Of a DNA stretch of 64,000 nucleotides, positions 50,423 to 63,724 are shown piece after piece. The stretch covers positions 682,001 to 746,000 of the forward strand of contig NZ_CP134605.1 of assembly GCF_031844685.1 (NCBI RefSeq). Direction: 5' to 3'. Positions within the stretch are counted from its first letter, which is position 1. The number at the start of each line of letters is the position of its first letter. A program made the translations under genes and the position numbers. Origin of the DNA: Streptomyces sp. ITFR-21. Lineage in GTDB: Bacteria; Actinomycetota; Actinomycetes; Streptomycetales; Streptomycetaceae. Under the pieces are notes generated by a model. That model did not search any database and was not told the origin of the DNA. It saw only the letters and a program-made list of their open reading frames with translations.

Positions 50423-50926
50423 TCAGCGCAGCTGACCCCGCACGTTGGCGACGAGCGCTCTGAGCACCGCGGTGGTGAGGGTCGGCGGGTAGGCGCGGAC
50501 GGCGGCGGGCGGAGGTACCGGGTAGGACGCGTAGACCACCTCGGCCGACAGCAGTGTGTGCCCGACGGCCTCGGCGTCGTGGACGCTGGTGGTCACCGCG
50601 GTCTTGCTCCCGCCGGTGCGGGCGACCGAGACCGTGTCCACGCGGACGGCCGGGTACGCGGTGCCGGCCAGGTCGCGCACGGAGGTGCTGACGCGCATGC
50701 CGGCGCCGGCGTCGAGCGCCCCGGCGATGTCGTAGTGCGGGCAGCGGCGCGCCTCGCGGCGCAGGTCGTCGAAACCGGTGTAGGGCTCAGCGGCGCAGGT
50801 CACGGTGAAGGTGATCGTCAGACCGCTGGGGGACGGCGCGCGCGAGCGGTCACCGGCTCGCGGACCGGAACGGCGGCGGCCCCGCACGGCGGCGGCGACC
50901 CGCCACGGACCGCCACGGACCGCCAC
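50423..50926 (-). pseudogene. Probable N-terminally truncated secreted-protein gene
   Basis: From about residue 35 the frame reads as a soluble beta-rich domain: FTVTCAAEPYTGFDDLRREA, RCPHYDIAGALDAG and TKTAVTTSVHDAEAVG-like sequence (SKTAVTTSVHDAEAVG). The end, ALVANVRGQLR, resembles C-termini of small Streptomyces lipoproteins. The first 30 codons are Arg/Gly-rich translation of a 10-bp tandem repeat. No signal peptide or lipobox is present, so the true 5' end seems lost. Function unknown. Confidence 0.45.
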
Positions 50927-50960
50927 GGACCGCCGCGGGCCGCCGCGGGCCGCCGCGGTG
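50901..50960. repeat. 10-bp tandem repeat, 6 units
   Basis: Three units CGCCACGGAC, two CGCCGCGGGC and one CGCCGCGGTG. It ends 27 bp before the aroQ stop and overlaps the 5' end of the truncated gene. Confidence 0.9.
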
Positions 50961-50987
50961 AGGGCGTCCCCGGCGGCGGTGCGGGCC

Positions 50988-54245
<3,258 letters not shown>

Positions 54246-54360
54246 CAGTGCTCCTTCGGCTCGGCAGCCGGGTCCCTCCGCCCGCGTGCGGGGTCCCGGT
54301 CCTTCCTGCGATCCTCCCATGCCCGCTCGCCCGTACCGGACCCCGTCCAGCGGGCGGACG

Positions 54361-55206
54361 TCAGTGCGCGGCGAGCGCGGCCTCGCCCGCGGCGCGCATG
54401 GCGGCCAGCGGCGCGGGGCGGTGGCCGGTGTGCTGTTCGACCTGGAGGACGGCCTGGTGGACCAGCAGGTCCAGGCCGCCGAGGAGGGTGCCGGAGCGGG
54501 CGGACCAGGCGGCGGCCAGCGCGGTCGGCCAGGGGTCGTACAGCACGTCGAAGAGCGTTCCGGGGTGCTGCGGCACGGCGGCGGCCAGGTGGTCGGCGGC
54601 CCCGGCCGGGGTGGTGGCGATCACCAGTGGCTGGGACAGCCCGGCGGCGGCGTCGGCCCAGTCGGCGGTGCGTACGGTGACGCCGAGCCGCTCCCCCCAC
54701 TGCCGCATCTCGGCGGCACGGGCGGGGCCGCGGACGTAGGCGGTGACCTCGCCGGCGCAGATCCGGGCGAGGGCGGCCAGCGCGGAGGAGGCGGTGGCGC
54801 CGGCGCCGAGTACGGCGGCGGAGGGCACCGAGGTGACGCCGCGTTCGCGCAGTGCGGCGATCATGCCGGGGATGTCGGTGTTGTCGCCGCGGCGGCGGCC
54901 GTCGGCGCCGAACACCACGGTGTTGACCGCGGCCACGGCGGCGGCGGTGTCGCTGACCTCGTCCAGCAGCGGGATGACCGCCCGTTTGAGCGGCATGGTC
55001 AGCGACAGGCCCGCCCACTCGGCCGGGTCGAGTGCGCCGACGAAGCCGGGCAGCGCGGCCTCGTCCACCTCGAACCGGTCGTAGCGCCGGCCGGTGAGCC
55101 CGAGCGCGGCGTAGGCCGCCCGGTGCAGCACCGGGGACAGGGAGTGCGCGATGGGCGACCCGAGCACGGCCGCGCGGCGCGGGCCCGGGTTTCCGGTCGT
55201 TTCCAC
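54361..55206 (-). CDS. aroE: Shikimate 5-dehydrogenase
   Basis: NADPH-dependent reduction of dehydroshikimate. The 281 residues include the substrate motif [19 protein letters not shown], the catalytic Lys in [19 protein letters not shown], and a glycine-rich nucleotide loop [14 protein letters not shown]. The GTG start is 16 bp after the mltG stop. Confidence 0.96.
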   Translation of the reverse strand: METTGNPGPRRAAVLGSPIAHSLSPVLHRAAYAALGLTGRRYDRFEVDEAALPGFVGALDPAEWAGLSLTMPLKRAVIPLLDEVSDTAAAVAAVNTVVFGADGRRRGDNTDIPGMIAALRERGVTSVPSAAVLGAGATASSALAALARICAGEVTAYVRGPARAAEMRQWGERLGVTVRTADWADAAAGLSQPLVIATTPAGAADHLAAAVPQHPGTLFDVLYDPWPTALAAAWSARSGTLLGGLDLLVHQAVLQVEQHTGHRPAPLAAMRAAGEAALAAH

Positions 55207-55222
55207 AGGTGGGGTCCTGGTC

Positions 55223-57052
55223 CTACTGGGGGTGGTACTGCTGCTTGAGCTTTTCGAAGTCGACGCTGTTGGTGGTGAACTGGGTGGTCTTCCCGTCCAG
55301 CGAGATGAAGTAGTACCAGTCCCCCGGGTCCGGATCCATCGCCGCCTTCAGTGCGTCGGTGCCCGGGTTGCCGATCGGGCCCGGCGGCAGGCCCCGGTAC
55401 TTGTAGGTGTTGTACGGGTCGTCGAGGTTCTGGATCTTCTCGGTGCTGATGTTCGTGGCGTGCAGGTTCTTGATGTAGTTGTACGTCGAGTCGAACTGGA
55501 GCAGCCCGTAGGTCTGGGTGTTCGCCGGGTCCATCCGGTTGTAGACGACCTTGGCCATCTTGCGGAAGTCGTCGTCGGTCTTGCCCTCGGCCTGGATGAG
55601 GCTGGCGACGGTGAGCAGTTGCAGCGGGGACTTCAGGCCCTGCTGCCGCGCCTCGCCCGCCATGTCGAACCGCGCGTACTGCTGCTTGGCCTGGCCGACC
55701 ATCTGCCGCAGCAGCGCTTCGGGCTTCATGCCCTTGGCGACGCTGTAGCGGGACGGGAACAGGAAGCCCTCCAGCGGGTCCTTGACCTTTGTGCTGGTGT
55801 CGGCCCACGCGGGCAGGCCGAGGTTCCTCACCCGGGCCCTGGCGGTCTTCCGGGTGGTGCCGGACGGCAGGCCGAGGCGCTTGTCGACCAGGGCGTAGAT
55901 CTCCATGTCGCGGGTGCCCTCGGGGATGATCAGGGCGTTCTGCGACTTCGGGTCGAGCATCATCGTCACCGCTGCCGCGGCCGACATCTTCGCCTTCAGG
56001 ACGTACACGCCGGCCTGGATGCCGCGGCTCTTGGTGTTCTGGTTGGCCGCCGACACGAAGGCGTCGACGCTCTTGACGACGCCGGCGTCCTTGAGGATGT
56101 TGCCGATGGTGGTGGCGGTGGCGCCGGTGGGGATCTCCACCTGGACGTCGGTGGCGGTCTGTCCCGAGTAGTCGGGGGCCGGGCCGAAGTGGCTCTGGTA
56201 GAAGGTGTAGCCGAAGTATCCGGCGCCGCCGAGGCCGCCGACCAGGACCACCGCGACGACCAGGCAGGCGCATCCGCTGCGGCGCTTCTTGCCGGCTTTG
56301 GGCTGCGATCTGCCCGCTCTGCGGCCGCCGGCGGTGGCGGGCGCGGATCCGTGGGCGTCGTCGTCATCGTCGTCGTGGCTGCGGTCGGCGAAGAAGGCGT
56401 GCTCGCGCGGGTCGGCTTCCTCCTGCCCGTCGTCCTCGTCGCCCCAGCCGGTGGCCCCGGGCGGCGTGGCACCGGCGGGGCGGGCGCCGGGCTGCTGCGG
56501 TCCGGCCCCGGGGTGCCGGCCCTGCTGGGGCTGTCCCTGTCCCGGCACGGGCTGGGCCGGCTGGCCGGGCAGGGGCTGGCCGGGCTGCTGCGGCACCTGC
56601 TGCTGGGGGTACTGCGGCTGCTGCGGCGGCGGGTAGCCGTTCTGCCCGTAGAAGTCGGGCTGCCCGTACGGGTCCTGAGGCGGCTGCTGACCGCCGTACG
56701 GGTCCTGCTGGCCGTAGCCGCCGCTCTGGTGCGAGCCGGTGTCGTACGGGTCGTAGCCCGCCTGCTGCGGGTACCCCTGCTGGGGGTACTGCGGCTGCTG
56801 GCCCTGCGGGTACTGCGGCGGCTGCTGCGGGTACTGCTGCTGGGGGTAGCCCTGCTGCGGGTACTGGGGCTGCTGGCCGTTCGCGTACGGGTCCTGCCAG
56901 CCCCCGTCCTGCTGCGGCTGCTGCTGGGGATGCTGCGGCTGAGGGTGCTGCGGCTGCTGCGGATAGCCGTGGCCCTGGTCGTACACGTCACCGAAGAGCG
57001 GGTCCTCGGGGTGCCACGGTTCGGAGCCGGGGCCCCGGCCATAGTCAGTCAT
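55223..57052 (-). CDS. mltG: Endolytic murein transglycosylase MltG, long cytoplasmic N-terminus
   Basis: Cuts nascent peptidoglycan strands and so limits their length. The 609 residues begin with about 200 cytoplasmic residues rich in Gln, Pro, Gly and Tyr (repeats of the YPQQ kind). An acidic/basic linker follows, then one transmembrane helix at about 258-280 ([20 protein letters not shown]) and the extracellular YceG domain. The catalytic Glu is expected in [16 protein letters not shown]. The disordered N-terminus may contact cytoplasmic partners. It lies between ruvX and aroE, a conserved actinobacterial order. Confidence 0.95.
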   Translation of the reverse strand: MTDYGRGPGSEPWHPEDPLFGDVYDQGHGYPQQPQHPQPQHPQQQPQQDGGWQDPYANGQQPQYPQQGYPQQQYPQQPPQYPQGQQPQYPQQGYPQQAGYDPYDTGSHQSGGYGQQDPYGGQQPPQDPYGQPDFYGQNGYPPPQQPQYPQQQVPQQPGQPLPGQPAQPVPGQGQPQQGRHPGAGPQQPGARPAGATPPGATGWGDEDDGQEEADPREHAFFADRSHDDDDDDAHGSAPATAGGRRAGRSQPKAGKKRRSGCACLVVAVVLVGGLGGAGYFGYTFYQSHFGPAPDYSGQTATDVQVEIPTGATATTIGNILKDAGVVKSVDAFVSAANQNTKSRGIQAGVYVLKAKMSAAAAVTMMLDPKSQNALIIPEGTRDMEIYALVDKRLGLPSGTTRKTARARVRNLGLPAWADTSTKVKDPLEGFLFPSRYSVAKGMKPEALLRQMVGQAKQQYARFDMAGEARQQGLKSPLQLLTVASLIQAEGKTDDDFRKMAKVVYNRMDPANTQTYGLLQFDSTYNYIKNLHATNISTEKIQNLDDPYNTYKYRGLPPGPIGNPGTDALKAAMDPDPGDWYYFISLDGKTTQFTTNSVDFEKLKQQYHPQ

Positions 57053-57154
57053 CGATCCCCTTGGTGAGCGGGCGGCAACAGGCCTGCCGACCCTGCGAAA
57101 CGGGCGGCACCCGAGGGGCGCCGCCGTGTCGCGCGGAACGTTACCGTATCGCGA

Positions 57155-57766
57155 TCAGATGACTACTTCGACGCCTTCTCCCGGAGCTTCGCCCGACGCC
57201 CGTTCGGCCTCCAGCGCGCTCTGCAGAATAATGACCGCGGCGGCCTGGTCGATTACCGAGCGTCCTTTTTTCGCCTTCACACCGGACGCGCGCAGGCCCT
57301 GGGCGGCGGTGACGGTGGTCATCCGCTCGTCCACCAGCCGTACCGGCACCGGGACGATGACTTTCGCCACACTCCCGGCGAAGGCGCGGGCCTTGGCCGC
57401 CGCCGGCCCCTCGGTGCCGTTGAGCGACCTGGGCAGGCCCACGACGACCTCGATCGGCTCGTACTCCGCCACGATCGCGGCGATCCGGCGGAGCGCGACG
57501 GGGACGTCCCGGCCGGGCACGGTCTCCACCGGGGTGGCGAGGATCCCGTCGGGGTCGCAGGAGGCGACCCCGATCCGGGCCTCGCCGACATCGACGGCGA
57601 TCCGGCGCCCGCGCCGGATGCCCGGCGGGCCGGCCGCCGGACCGGCCGGGTGCCCGCCGGGGTCCGCGGCGGGTTCCGGCACCGGTTCCGGCGGCCGCCC
57701 GGCGGGGCCGGGGCCCTGCGGCCCGGACGGCCGGCCCGGACCCCGGTGGGCGTACTTGTCCGTCAC
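57155..57766 (-). CDS. ruvX: RuvX/YqgF Holliday-junction resolvase-like nuclease
   Basis: 203 residues. The first 50 are Pro/Gly-rich and disordered, as often in actinobacteria. The RNase H-like core then shows AVDVGEARIGVASCDPDG (first catalytic Asp), VVVGLPRSLNGTEG and VRLVDERMTTVTA (Glu), with a C-terminal Asp in SVIDQAAAVIILQ. It takes part in 16S rRNA 5' maturation or recombination. The GTG start follows only a weak ribosome binding site. Confidence 0.93.
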   Translation of the reverse strand: MTDKYAHRGPGRPSGPQGPGPAGRPPEPVPEPAADPGGHPAGPAAGPPGIRRGRRIAVDVGEARIGVASCDPDGILATPVETVPGRDVPVALRRIAAIVAEYEPIEVVVGLPRSLNGTEGPAAAKARAFAGSVAKVIVPVPVRLVDERMTTVTAAQGLRASGVKAKKGRSVIDQAAAVIILQSALEAERASGEAPGEGVEVVI

Positions 57767-57776
57767 GCGGCCGCCG

Positions 57777-60446
57777 TCACGCCTTCTCGGCGACGAGCCG
57801 CCGTACGGCCTCGATCGCCTCCGGTACGGCCGCCGCGTTCTGGCCGCCGCCCTGCGCCACGTCGTCCTTGCCGCCGCCGCCGCCGCCGAGCGTCTTGGCC
57901 GCGGTGCGGACCAGCTCACCCGCCTTGACGCCGCGCCCGCGGGCGGCCTCGTTGGTGGCGATCACGGTCAGCGGGCGGTCGTTCACCACCGCGAACAGGG
58001 CGACCACGGCCGGGCGTCCGCCGGTGATCCGCTGCCGGACGTCCAGCACCAACCGGCGCAGGTCGTCGGCGCCGGTGCCGTCCGGGACCGACGCGGTGAC
58101 CACGGCGACGCCCTTGACGTCGGCGGCGGACTCGGCGAGCCCCGCCGCGGCCTGGAGCACCTTCTCGGCGCGGAACCGGTCGATCTCCTTCTCCGCGTCC
58201 TTGAGCCTGGCGAGCATGCCGGCGATCTTGTCGGGCAGTTCGTCCGGGCGGCCCTTGACCAGCTCGGTGAGCTGCGCGACCACGGTGTGCTCACGGGCCA
58301 GGAAGTGGTACGCGTCCACGCCGACCAGCGCCTCGACCCGGCGTACGCCGGAGCCGATCGAGGACTCGCCGAGCAGCTTGACCAGCCCGAGCTGGGCGGT
58401 GTTGTTGACGTGGGTGCCGCCGCACAGCTCCTTGGAGAAGTCGCCGATGGTGACGACCCGGACGTGCTCGCCGTACTTCTCGCCGAACTCGGCGATGGCG
58501 CCCTGCTTCCTGGCCTCGCCGATCGGCATCACCTCGGCGGTGACGTCGAGTTCGCGGGCCAGCACCTCGTTGATCTTCTGCTCGACGTCGGTGAGGACGC
58601 CGGCCGGCACCGCGGCCGGGGAGCCGAAGTCGAAACGGAAGCGGCCGGGGGAGTTCTCCGAGCCGGCCTGCGCGGCGGTGGGGCCGAGGGCGTCGCGCAG
58701 CGCCTGGTGGGTGAGGTGGGTGGCGCTGTGCGCGCGGGCGATGGCGCGGCGGCGTACCAGGTCGATCCGGGCCTGCGCGGCGGCGCCCACGGTGACCTCG
58801 CCGACCTGGACGACGCCCTTGTGCACGCTGACGCCCGGCACCGGCTGCTGGACGTCGCGGACCTCGACGACCGCGCCGGAGTCCAGCCGGATACGGCCGG
58901 TGTCGGCGAGCTGGCCGCCGCCCTCGGCGTAGAACGGGGTACGGTCGAGCACGATCTCGACCTCGTCGCCTTCGGTGGCGGCGGGCGAGGGCAGGCCGTC
59001 GACCAGCAGGCCGACGACGGTGGCCTCGTTCTCGTTGCGGGTGTAGCCGGTGAACTCGGTGCCGCCGGAGCGGTCGGCGACCTCGCGGTACGCCGACAGG
59101 TCGGCGTGGCCGGTCTTCTTGGCGCGGGCGTCGGCCTTGGCCCGGTCCCGCTGCTCCTTCATCAGCCGCCGGAAGCCGTCCTCGTCCACGCTCAGGCCCT
59201 GTTCCGAGGCCATCTCCAGGGTGAGGTCGATCGGGAAGCCCCAGGTGTCGTGGAGCAGGAACGCCTGGTCGCCGGAGAGCACGCTGCCGCCGGCCGCCTT
59301 GGTCTCGGTGACGGCGGTGTCGAGGATGTTGGTGCCGGCCCTCAGCGTCTTGAGGAACGCGGCCTCCTCGGCCAGCGCCACGGTCTCGATCCGCTTGCGG
59401 TCGGTGAGCAGCTCCGGGTACTGCTCGCCCATGGTCTTCAGCACCACGTCGATGAGTTCGGCGGCGACCGGGTCGTGCGCGCCGAGCAGCCGCATGTTGC
59501 GGATGGCGCGGCGCATGATGCGGCGCAGGACGTAGCCGCGTCCCTCGTTGCCGGGGGTGACGCCGTCGCCGATGAGCATCATCGAGGTGCGCATGTGGTC
59601 GGCGACGACCCGCAGCGCGACATCGCTCTCGTGCGCCCGGCCGTAGGGGACGCCGCTGAGTTCGGTGGCCTTGTCGATGACGACGCGCAGGGTGTCGGTC
59701 TCGTACATGTTCTGCACGCCCTGCAGGATCATCGCCAGGCGTTCCAGGCCGAGGCCGGTGTCGATGTTCCTGGCGGGCAGGTCGCCGAGGATCGGGAAGT
59801 CCTCCTTGCCCTCGCCGGCGCCGCGCACGTACTGCATGAAGACCAGGTTCCAGATCTCCACGTAGCGCTCGTCGTTGACCGCCGGGCCGCCCTCGACGCC
59901 GAACTCGGGGCCGCGGTCGTAGTTGATCTCGGAGCACGGGCCGCAGGGTCCCGGCACGCCCATGGACCAGAAGTTGGGGCCCTTGCCGAGCCGCTGGATC
60001 CGCCCGGCGGGGACGCCGACGACGTCGCGCCAGATGGTCTCGGCCTCGTCATCCTCCTCGTAGACGGTGATCCAGAGGCGGTCGCCCTCCAGGCCGTAGC
60101 CGCCCTTGTCCTGGGGCGTGGTGAGCAGCTCCCAGGCGTACTTGATGGCGCCTTCCTTGAAGTACTCGCCGAAGGAGAAGTTGCCGCACATCTGGAAGAA
60201 CGTGCCGTGCCGGGTGGTCTTGCCGACCTCTTCGATGTCCGGGGTGCGGACGCACTTCTGGACGCTGGTGGCGCGGCCGAAGGGCGGCTTGACCTCGCCG
60301 AGGAAGTACGGCTTGAACGGGACCATGCCAGCCGGGACCAGCAGCAGGGTCGGGTCGTCGGCGATGAGGGACGCCGACGGCACGACGGTGTGCCCGCGCT
60401 CCTCGAAGAAGCGCAGCCAGCGGCGGCGGATTTCTGCCGACTCCAT
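57777..60446 (-). CDS. alaS: Alanyl-tRNA synthetase
   Basis: 889 residues. The class II core starts [20 protein letters not shown] with motifs 1-3 in the first 240 residues. The editing domain has the zinc ligands in [11 protein letters not shown] (HxxxH) and [13 protein letters not shown] (CxxxH). A coiled coil and the glycine-rich C-Ala domain follow ([18 protein letters not shown]). Its ATG overlaps the stop of the DUF6167 gene by one base. Confidence 0.98.
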   Translation of the reverse strand: MESAEIRRRWLRFFEERGHTVVPSASLIADDPTLLLVPAGMVPFKPYFLGEVKPPFGRATSVQKCVRTPDIEEVGKTTRHGTFFQMCGNFSFGEYFKEGAIKYAWELLTTPQDKGGYGLEGDRLWITVYEEDDEAETIWRDVVGVPAGRIQRLGKGPNFWSMGVPGPCGPCSEINYDRGPEFGVEGGPAVNDERYVEIWNLVFMQYVRGAGEGKEDFPILGDLPARNIDTGLGLERLAMILQGVQNMYETDTLRVVIDKATELSGVPYGRAHESDVALRVVADHMRTSMMLIGDGVTPGNEGRGYVLRRIMRRAIRNMRLLGAHDPVAAELIDVVLKTMGEQYPELLTDRKRIETVALAEEAAFLKTLRAGTNILDTAVTETKAAGGSVLSGDQAFLLHDTWGFPIDLTLEMASEQGLSVDEDGFRRLMKEQRDRAKADARAKKTGHADLSAYREVADRSGGTEFTGYTRNENEATVVGLLVDGLPSPAATEGDEVEIVLDRTPFYAEGGGQLADTGRIRLDSGAVVEVRDVQQPVPGVSVHKGVVQVGEVTVGAAAQARIDLVRRRAIARAHSATHLTHQALRDALGPTAAQAGSENSPGRFRFDFGSPAAVPAGVLTDVEQKINEVLARELDVTAEVMPIGEARKQGAIAEFGEKYGEHVRVVTIGDFSKELCGGTHVNNTAQLGLVKLLGESSIGSGVRRVEALVGVDAYHFLAREHTVVAQLTELVKGRPDELPDKIAGMLARLKDAEKEIDRFRAEKVLQAAAGLAESAADVKGVAVVTASVPDGTGADDLRRLVLDVRQRITGGRPAVVALFAVVNDRPLTVIATNEAARGRGVKAGELVRTAAKTLGGGGGGKDDVAQGGGQNAAAVPEAIEAVRRLVAEKA

Positions 60447-60856
60447 CAGTGTTCGTCCTTCCGGTTTTCGTGGGCGCGGTGGGCGTCGTACGGGTCGGGT
60501 GCCCCGTGCGGGTCGTACGGGTCGCGCTGGTCGCGCGCGCTGTCGCGGGCGATGCCCCGGCGCGGCGCGGGCACGTCGGAATCGTGGGCGGTCAGCGCCC
60601 TGCGGCCCGGGGAGACCGCGGGCGCCGCCTTGCCGTGCAGGCCGAGGGCGTCGTGCAGTTCGCCCTCGCGCTGGGCCATGCCGGCCCGTACGTCGTGCGC
60701 GAACAGCCGCAGCCGGGCGCCGGTCTCCAGCGCGCGGTCGGCGGCGGTGGCGGCGAGGCCCTCGGGGCTGAGCCGGCGCAGCGCCCGGTTGACCTTGCGG
60801 GTGGCCCAGACACCGGTGGCGGCGCCGGTGAAGAACCAGAACAGGCGGCGAAACAT
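60446..60856 (-). CDS. DUF6167 family small membrane protein
   Basis: 136 residues with one N-terminal hydrophobic helix ([21 protein letters not shown], about 2-22). A short helical region with [15 protein letters not shown] follows, and then a charged disordered tail rich in Asp, His, Arg and Pro. It is conserved upstream of alaS in Streptomyces, to my knowledge. No function known. Coupled to alaS by a one-base overlap. Confidence 0.85.
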   Translation of the reverse strand: MFRRLFWFFTGAATGVWATRKVNRALRRLSPEGLAATAADRALETGARLRLFAHDVRAGMAQREGELHDALGLHGKAAPAVSPGRRALTAHDSDVPAPRRGIARDSARDQRDPYDPHGAPDPYDAHRAHENRKDEH

Positions 60857-60869
60857 AGAACCTCAGCCC

Positions 60870-61307
60870 TCAGTCCTCGGTGCGGTTGCGGCGGCGGCCG
60901 CGCCGGGCGGCGGGCACCACCTTGCCCTTGACGGTCCTGGCCCTGGCCCGGCCGGCGTCGCCGGCCTGCAGGCCGACCGCCCGGCGCACGCCGTAGCCGA
61001 AGGCGGCGACCTTCACCAGCGGGCCGCCGAGGGCGGAGGCGACGGTGGAGGAGAGCGCGGAGGCGTTGGCGGTCACCTCGGCGACGTCCGAGGTGATGGT
61101 GTCCACCCGGTCGAGCTGGGTGTGCGCGGTGCGCAGCGCCTCGGACGCCTCGCCGAGCAGCGGTACGGCCTGCTGGGTGATCCCGGCGACCAGCTCGGTG
61201 GTCCGCTGGAGCGTCCGGGCGAGCCGGGCCAGCGCGACGGCGAGGAAGGACACCAGGATCGCCCAGAAGACCGCCACGATGAGGCCGGCCACCTCTCCAC
61301 CGGACAC
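60870..61307 (-). CDS. DUF948 domain membrane protein
   Basis: 145 residues. A transmembrane helix at about 5-25 (VAGLIVAVFWAILVSFLAVAL) is followed by an amphipathic helical segment with the DUF948 pattern of regularly spaced Leu, Thr and Val (QLDRVDTITSDVAEVTANAS). A basic C-terminus ends the protein. The GTG start follows GGAGAGCGG. It is the promoter-proximal gene of the alaS-aro run. Function unknown; general stress or envelope roles have been proposed for the family. Confidence 0.87.
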   Translation of the reverse strand: MSGGEVAGLIVAVFWAILVSFLAVALARLARTLQRTTELVAGITQQAVPLLGEASEALRTAHTQLDRVDTITSDVAEVTANASALSSTVASALGGPLVKVAAFGYGVRRAVGLQAGDAGRARARTVKGKVVPAARRGRRRNRTED

Positions 61308-61556
61308 GCTGCCGCTCTCCTCGCCCTTGGCCGCTCCCGGCCGCTTCCCGCGGCCGTCCCACCGCGGCTTCCCGCCGCGGGATCCCACCATGCCGATGGG
61401 ACTTCCGACCTTATCGCGCCGGGCCCGCGCACCCGTACCGCTCGGGCGCGCGGCTACCGTTCGGGTGCGTCGCGGCGGCGGGCGCCGTAGCAGATCAGCG
61501 GGCGGCGCGGACCGGCGTTGTACGTAGCGCGATCGAGCCAGTACGCTCCGTGCACC

Positions 61557-63635
61557 ATGGACACGGCGGGCAACCTTCCGGCCGAGCTGACCGGCCTGGT
61601 CGGCCGCGGCGTCGAACTGGCCGAACTCTCGGAACTGCTGGCCGCCGGACGGCTGATCACGGTCACCGGGGCGGGCGGTGTGGGCAAGACCCGGCTGGCG
61701 CTGCGGGCCGCACGGCGGTTGCAGGACCGTTTCCGTGACGGGGTGTGGGTGGTCGAGCTGTCCGGCACGCGGAACGCGGCGCTGCTGGACCGTACGGTCG
61801 CCGACGCGCTGCGGCTGCCGGACCGCGCCGCCGGGCCGCCCCGGCCGGCCCTCGCCGGGCAGCTGGCCGACCGCGAACTGCTGCTGGTGCTGGACGGCTT
61901 CGACCTGGTGCACCGGCAGGCGGCGGCCCTGGTCGGGGAGTTGCTGCGCCGGGCTCCGGGCCTGCGGGTGCTGGCGGCCGGCCGCCGGCCGCTCGGCGTC
62001 ACCGGGGAGCGGCTGCTGACGCTGGGCCCGCTGCCGGCGGCCGGGGACGCGGTGCGGCTGTTCGCCGAGCGGGCCGCCGCGGTGCTGCCCGGCTTCGCCG
62101 TCACCGAGGAGAACGCGGCGGCCGTCGCGGAGCTGTGCACCCGGCTCGACGGGCTGCCGCTGGCGCTGGAGCTGGCCGCGGTACGGCTGCGGGCGCTGTC
62201 CGTGGAGCAGTTGCTGGAAAGGCTGGACGACCGGTTCGGGCTGCTGACCGGCGGGGATCCCAGCGCCCCGGCCCGGCACCGGCAGCTGCGCACCACCATC
62301 GGCTGGAGCCACGAGCTGTGCACACCGGCCCAGCGGCTGCTGTGGGCACGGCTGTCAGTGTTCGCCGACGGCTTCGACCTCGACGCGGCGGAGTACGCGT
62401 GCGCGGGTGCCGAGCCGGCCGGGCCGGGGGTGGCGGAGACCCTCGCGGAACTGGTCGACCAGTCGGTGCTCAGCCGCGAGGAGGGGCCGGACGGCCAGGT
62501 CAGGTACCGGATGCTGGAGAGCGTTCGGGAGTACGGCGCCGGGTGGCTGGCCTCGCTGGGCGAGGAGTCGCGGGTGCGGCGGCGGCACCGCGACTGGTAT
62601 CTCGGCCTCGCCACCTGGTGCGAGCTGGAGTGGTTCAGCCCGCGGCAGTCGGAGGTGGCCGCCCGGGTGACGGCGGACCTGCCGAACCTGCGGCTGGCCC
62701 TGGAGTTCAGCCTGGACGGGTTCGCGGGCGAGCCGCCGCGGGAGCCGGCGGTGGGCCAGTACCTGGCGGGCGCGCTGTGGTTCTGCTGGGTCGGCTGCGG
62801 GCGGCTCGGCGAGGGACGGCACTGGCTGGAGCGGGCGCTGGAGGTGTCCGACGCGCCGTCCGAGGCACGGGCGAAGGTGATGTGGGTGTTCGGGTACGTG
62901 GCGCTGCTCCAGGGCGACTCGGCGGCGGCGCTGGACGTGCTCCAGGAGTGCCGGCTGGAGGCGGTGGCGACCGGCAACGAGGCGGCCGAGGCGTACGCCG
63001 TGCACCAGCTGGGGAACCTGGCGCTGGTCTCGGACGACATGTCGCGCGCCGAGCGCTTCATCGGCGAGGCGCTGCGGCGCTACCGGCGGATCGGCGAGCT
63101 GAACAGCAATGTGCTGATGGGCCAGGTCGAGCTGGCGATGGCGGCGGCCTTCCGGGGTGACGTGCCGCACGCGGTGCGGCTGGCCGAGGAGGTGAGGGAC
63201 GCCTGCCGGGACCACGGCGAGCGCTGGGCGCTGGCCTACGCGCTGTACGTGCTCGCGTACGCGGCATGGCTGGCCGGTGAGCCGGAGCGCGCCCGGCGGC
63301 TGGCGGAGGAGTCGCTGGCCATCGAGCACGCCTTCCACGACCTGGTCGGCGCGGTGCTGGTGCTGGAGCTGCTGGCGCTCATCACCGAGGGCGAGGGGGC
63401 GCCCTACGAGGCCGCGGTGCTCCAGGGTGCGGCCGGCCGGCTCTGGGAGTCGGTGGGCCTGCCGCTCTTCGGCTCGCGCTACTTCAACGCCCCGCACGCG
63501 GTCTGCGAGCGCCGCGTGCGCGCGGCGCTCGGCGACCCGGCCTACACCGCGGCCCTCCGCGACGGCGCCGCCCTCACCCTCGACCAGACCGTCCAGCGCG
63601 CCCTGGTCCCCACCCCTCCGACCCCCCGGGGGTGA
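61557..63635 (+). CDS. NB-ARC/TPR-type signalling ATPase without a visible output domain
   Basis: 692 residues. The NB-ARC/STAND ATPase core occupies about 10-350: Walker A VTGAGGVGKTRLALRAA (about 36-52), Walker B-like LLLVLDGFD, GLPLALELAAVRL and a winged-helix part RTTIGWSHELCTPAQRLL. A helical TPR region fills the rest, with ERALEVSDAPSEARAKV and further repeats. Relatives such as AfsR- or LuxR-type regulators add a DNA-binding domain; neither terminus shows one here. No clear ribosome binding site precedes the ATG, so leaderless translation is possible. Confidence 0.88.
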   Translation: MDTAGNLPAELTGLVGRGVELAELSELLAAGRLITVTGAGGVGKTRLALRAARRLQDRFRDGVWVVELSGTRNAALLDRTVADALRLPDRAAGPPRPALAGQLADRELLLVLDGFDLVHRQAAALVGELLRRAPGLRVLAAGRRPLGVTGERLLTLGPLPAAGDAVRLFAERAAAVLPGFAVTEENAAAVAELCTRLDGLPLALELAAVRLRALSVEQLLERLDDRFGLLTGGDPSAPARHRQLRTTIGWSHELCTPAQRLLWARLSVFADGFDLDAAEYACAGAEPAGPGVAETLAELVDQSVLSREEGPDGQVRYRMLESVREYGAGWLASLGEESRVRRRHRDWYLGLATWCELEWFSPRQSEVAARVTADLPNLRLALEFSLDGFAGEPPREPAVGQYLAGALWFCWVGCGRLGEGRHWLERALEVSDAPSEARAKVMWVFGYVALLQGDSAAALDVLQECRLEAVATGNEAAEAYAVHQLGNLALVSDDMSRAERFIGEALRRYRRIGELNSNVLMGQVELAMAAAFRGDVPHAVRLAEEVRDACRDHGERWALAYALYVLAYAAWLAGEPERARRLAEESLAIEHAFHDLVGAVLVLELLALITEGEGAPYEAAVLQGAAGRLWESVGLPLFGSRYFNAPHAVCERRVRAALGDPAYTAALRDGAALTLDQTVQRALVPTPPTPRG

Positions 63636-63723
63636 CCCCGCGACGGCGGCCCGGGCCCGAGGGGGCCGGGAGGGCGCCGCCGCGGCGGGAGGGCGGCCGA
63701 GGGCGGGGTCACCCCCCGGGGGG
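63622..63723. repeat. Long-range inverted repeat across the end of the TPR gene and rpsD
   Basis: The 20-bp arm at 63622-63641 (CCCCCCGGGGGTGACCCCGC, containing the TGA stop of the TPR gene) pairs with 63703-63723. There is one extra base in the right arm and a 61-bp GC-rich interior. The right arm ends 1 bp before the rpsD stop. It may act as a bidirectional terminator. Confidence 0.7.
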
Positions 63724-63724
63724 A

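Noticed and set aside
50901..50960. Decamer array as a CRISPR-like repeat
   Set aside because: Contiguous 10-bp units without spacers.
57126..61490. Plus-strand open frame of 1454 codons
   Set aside because: Antisense to ruvX, alaS, DUF6167 and DUF948 genes, all of which have clear conserved motifs on the minus strand.
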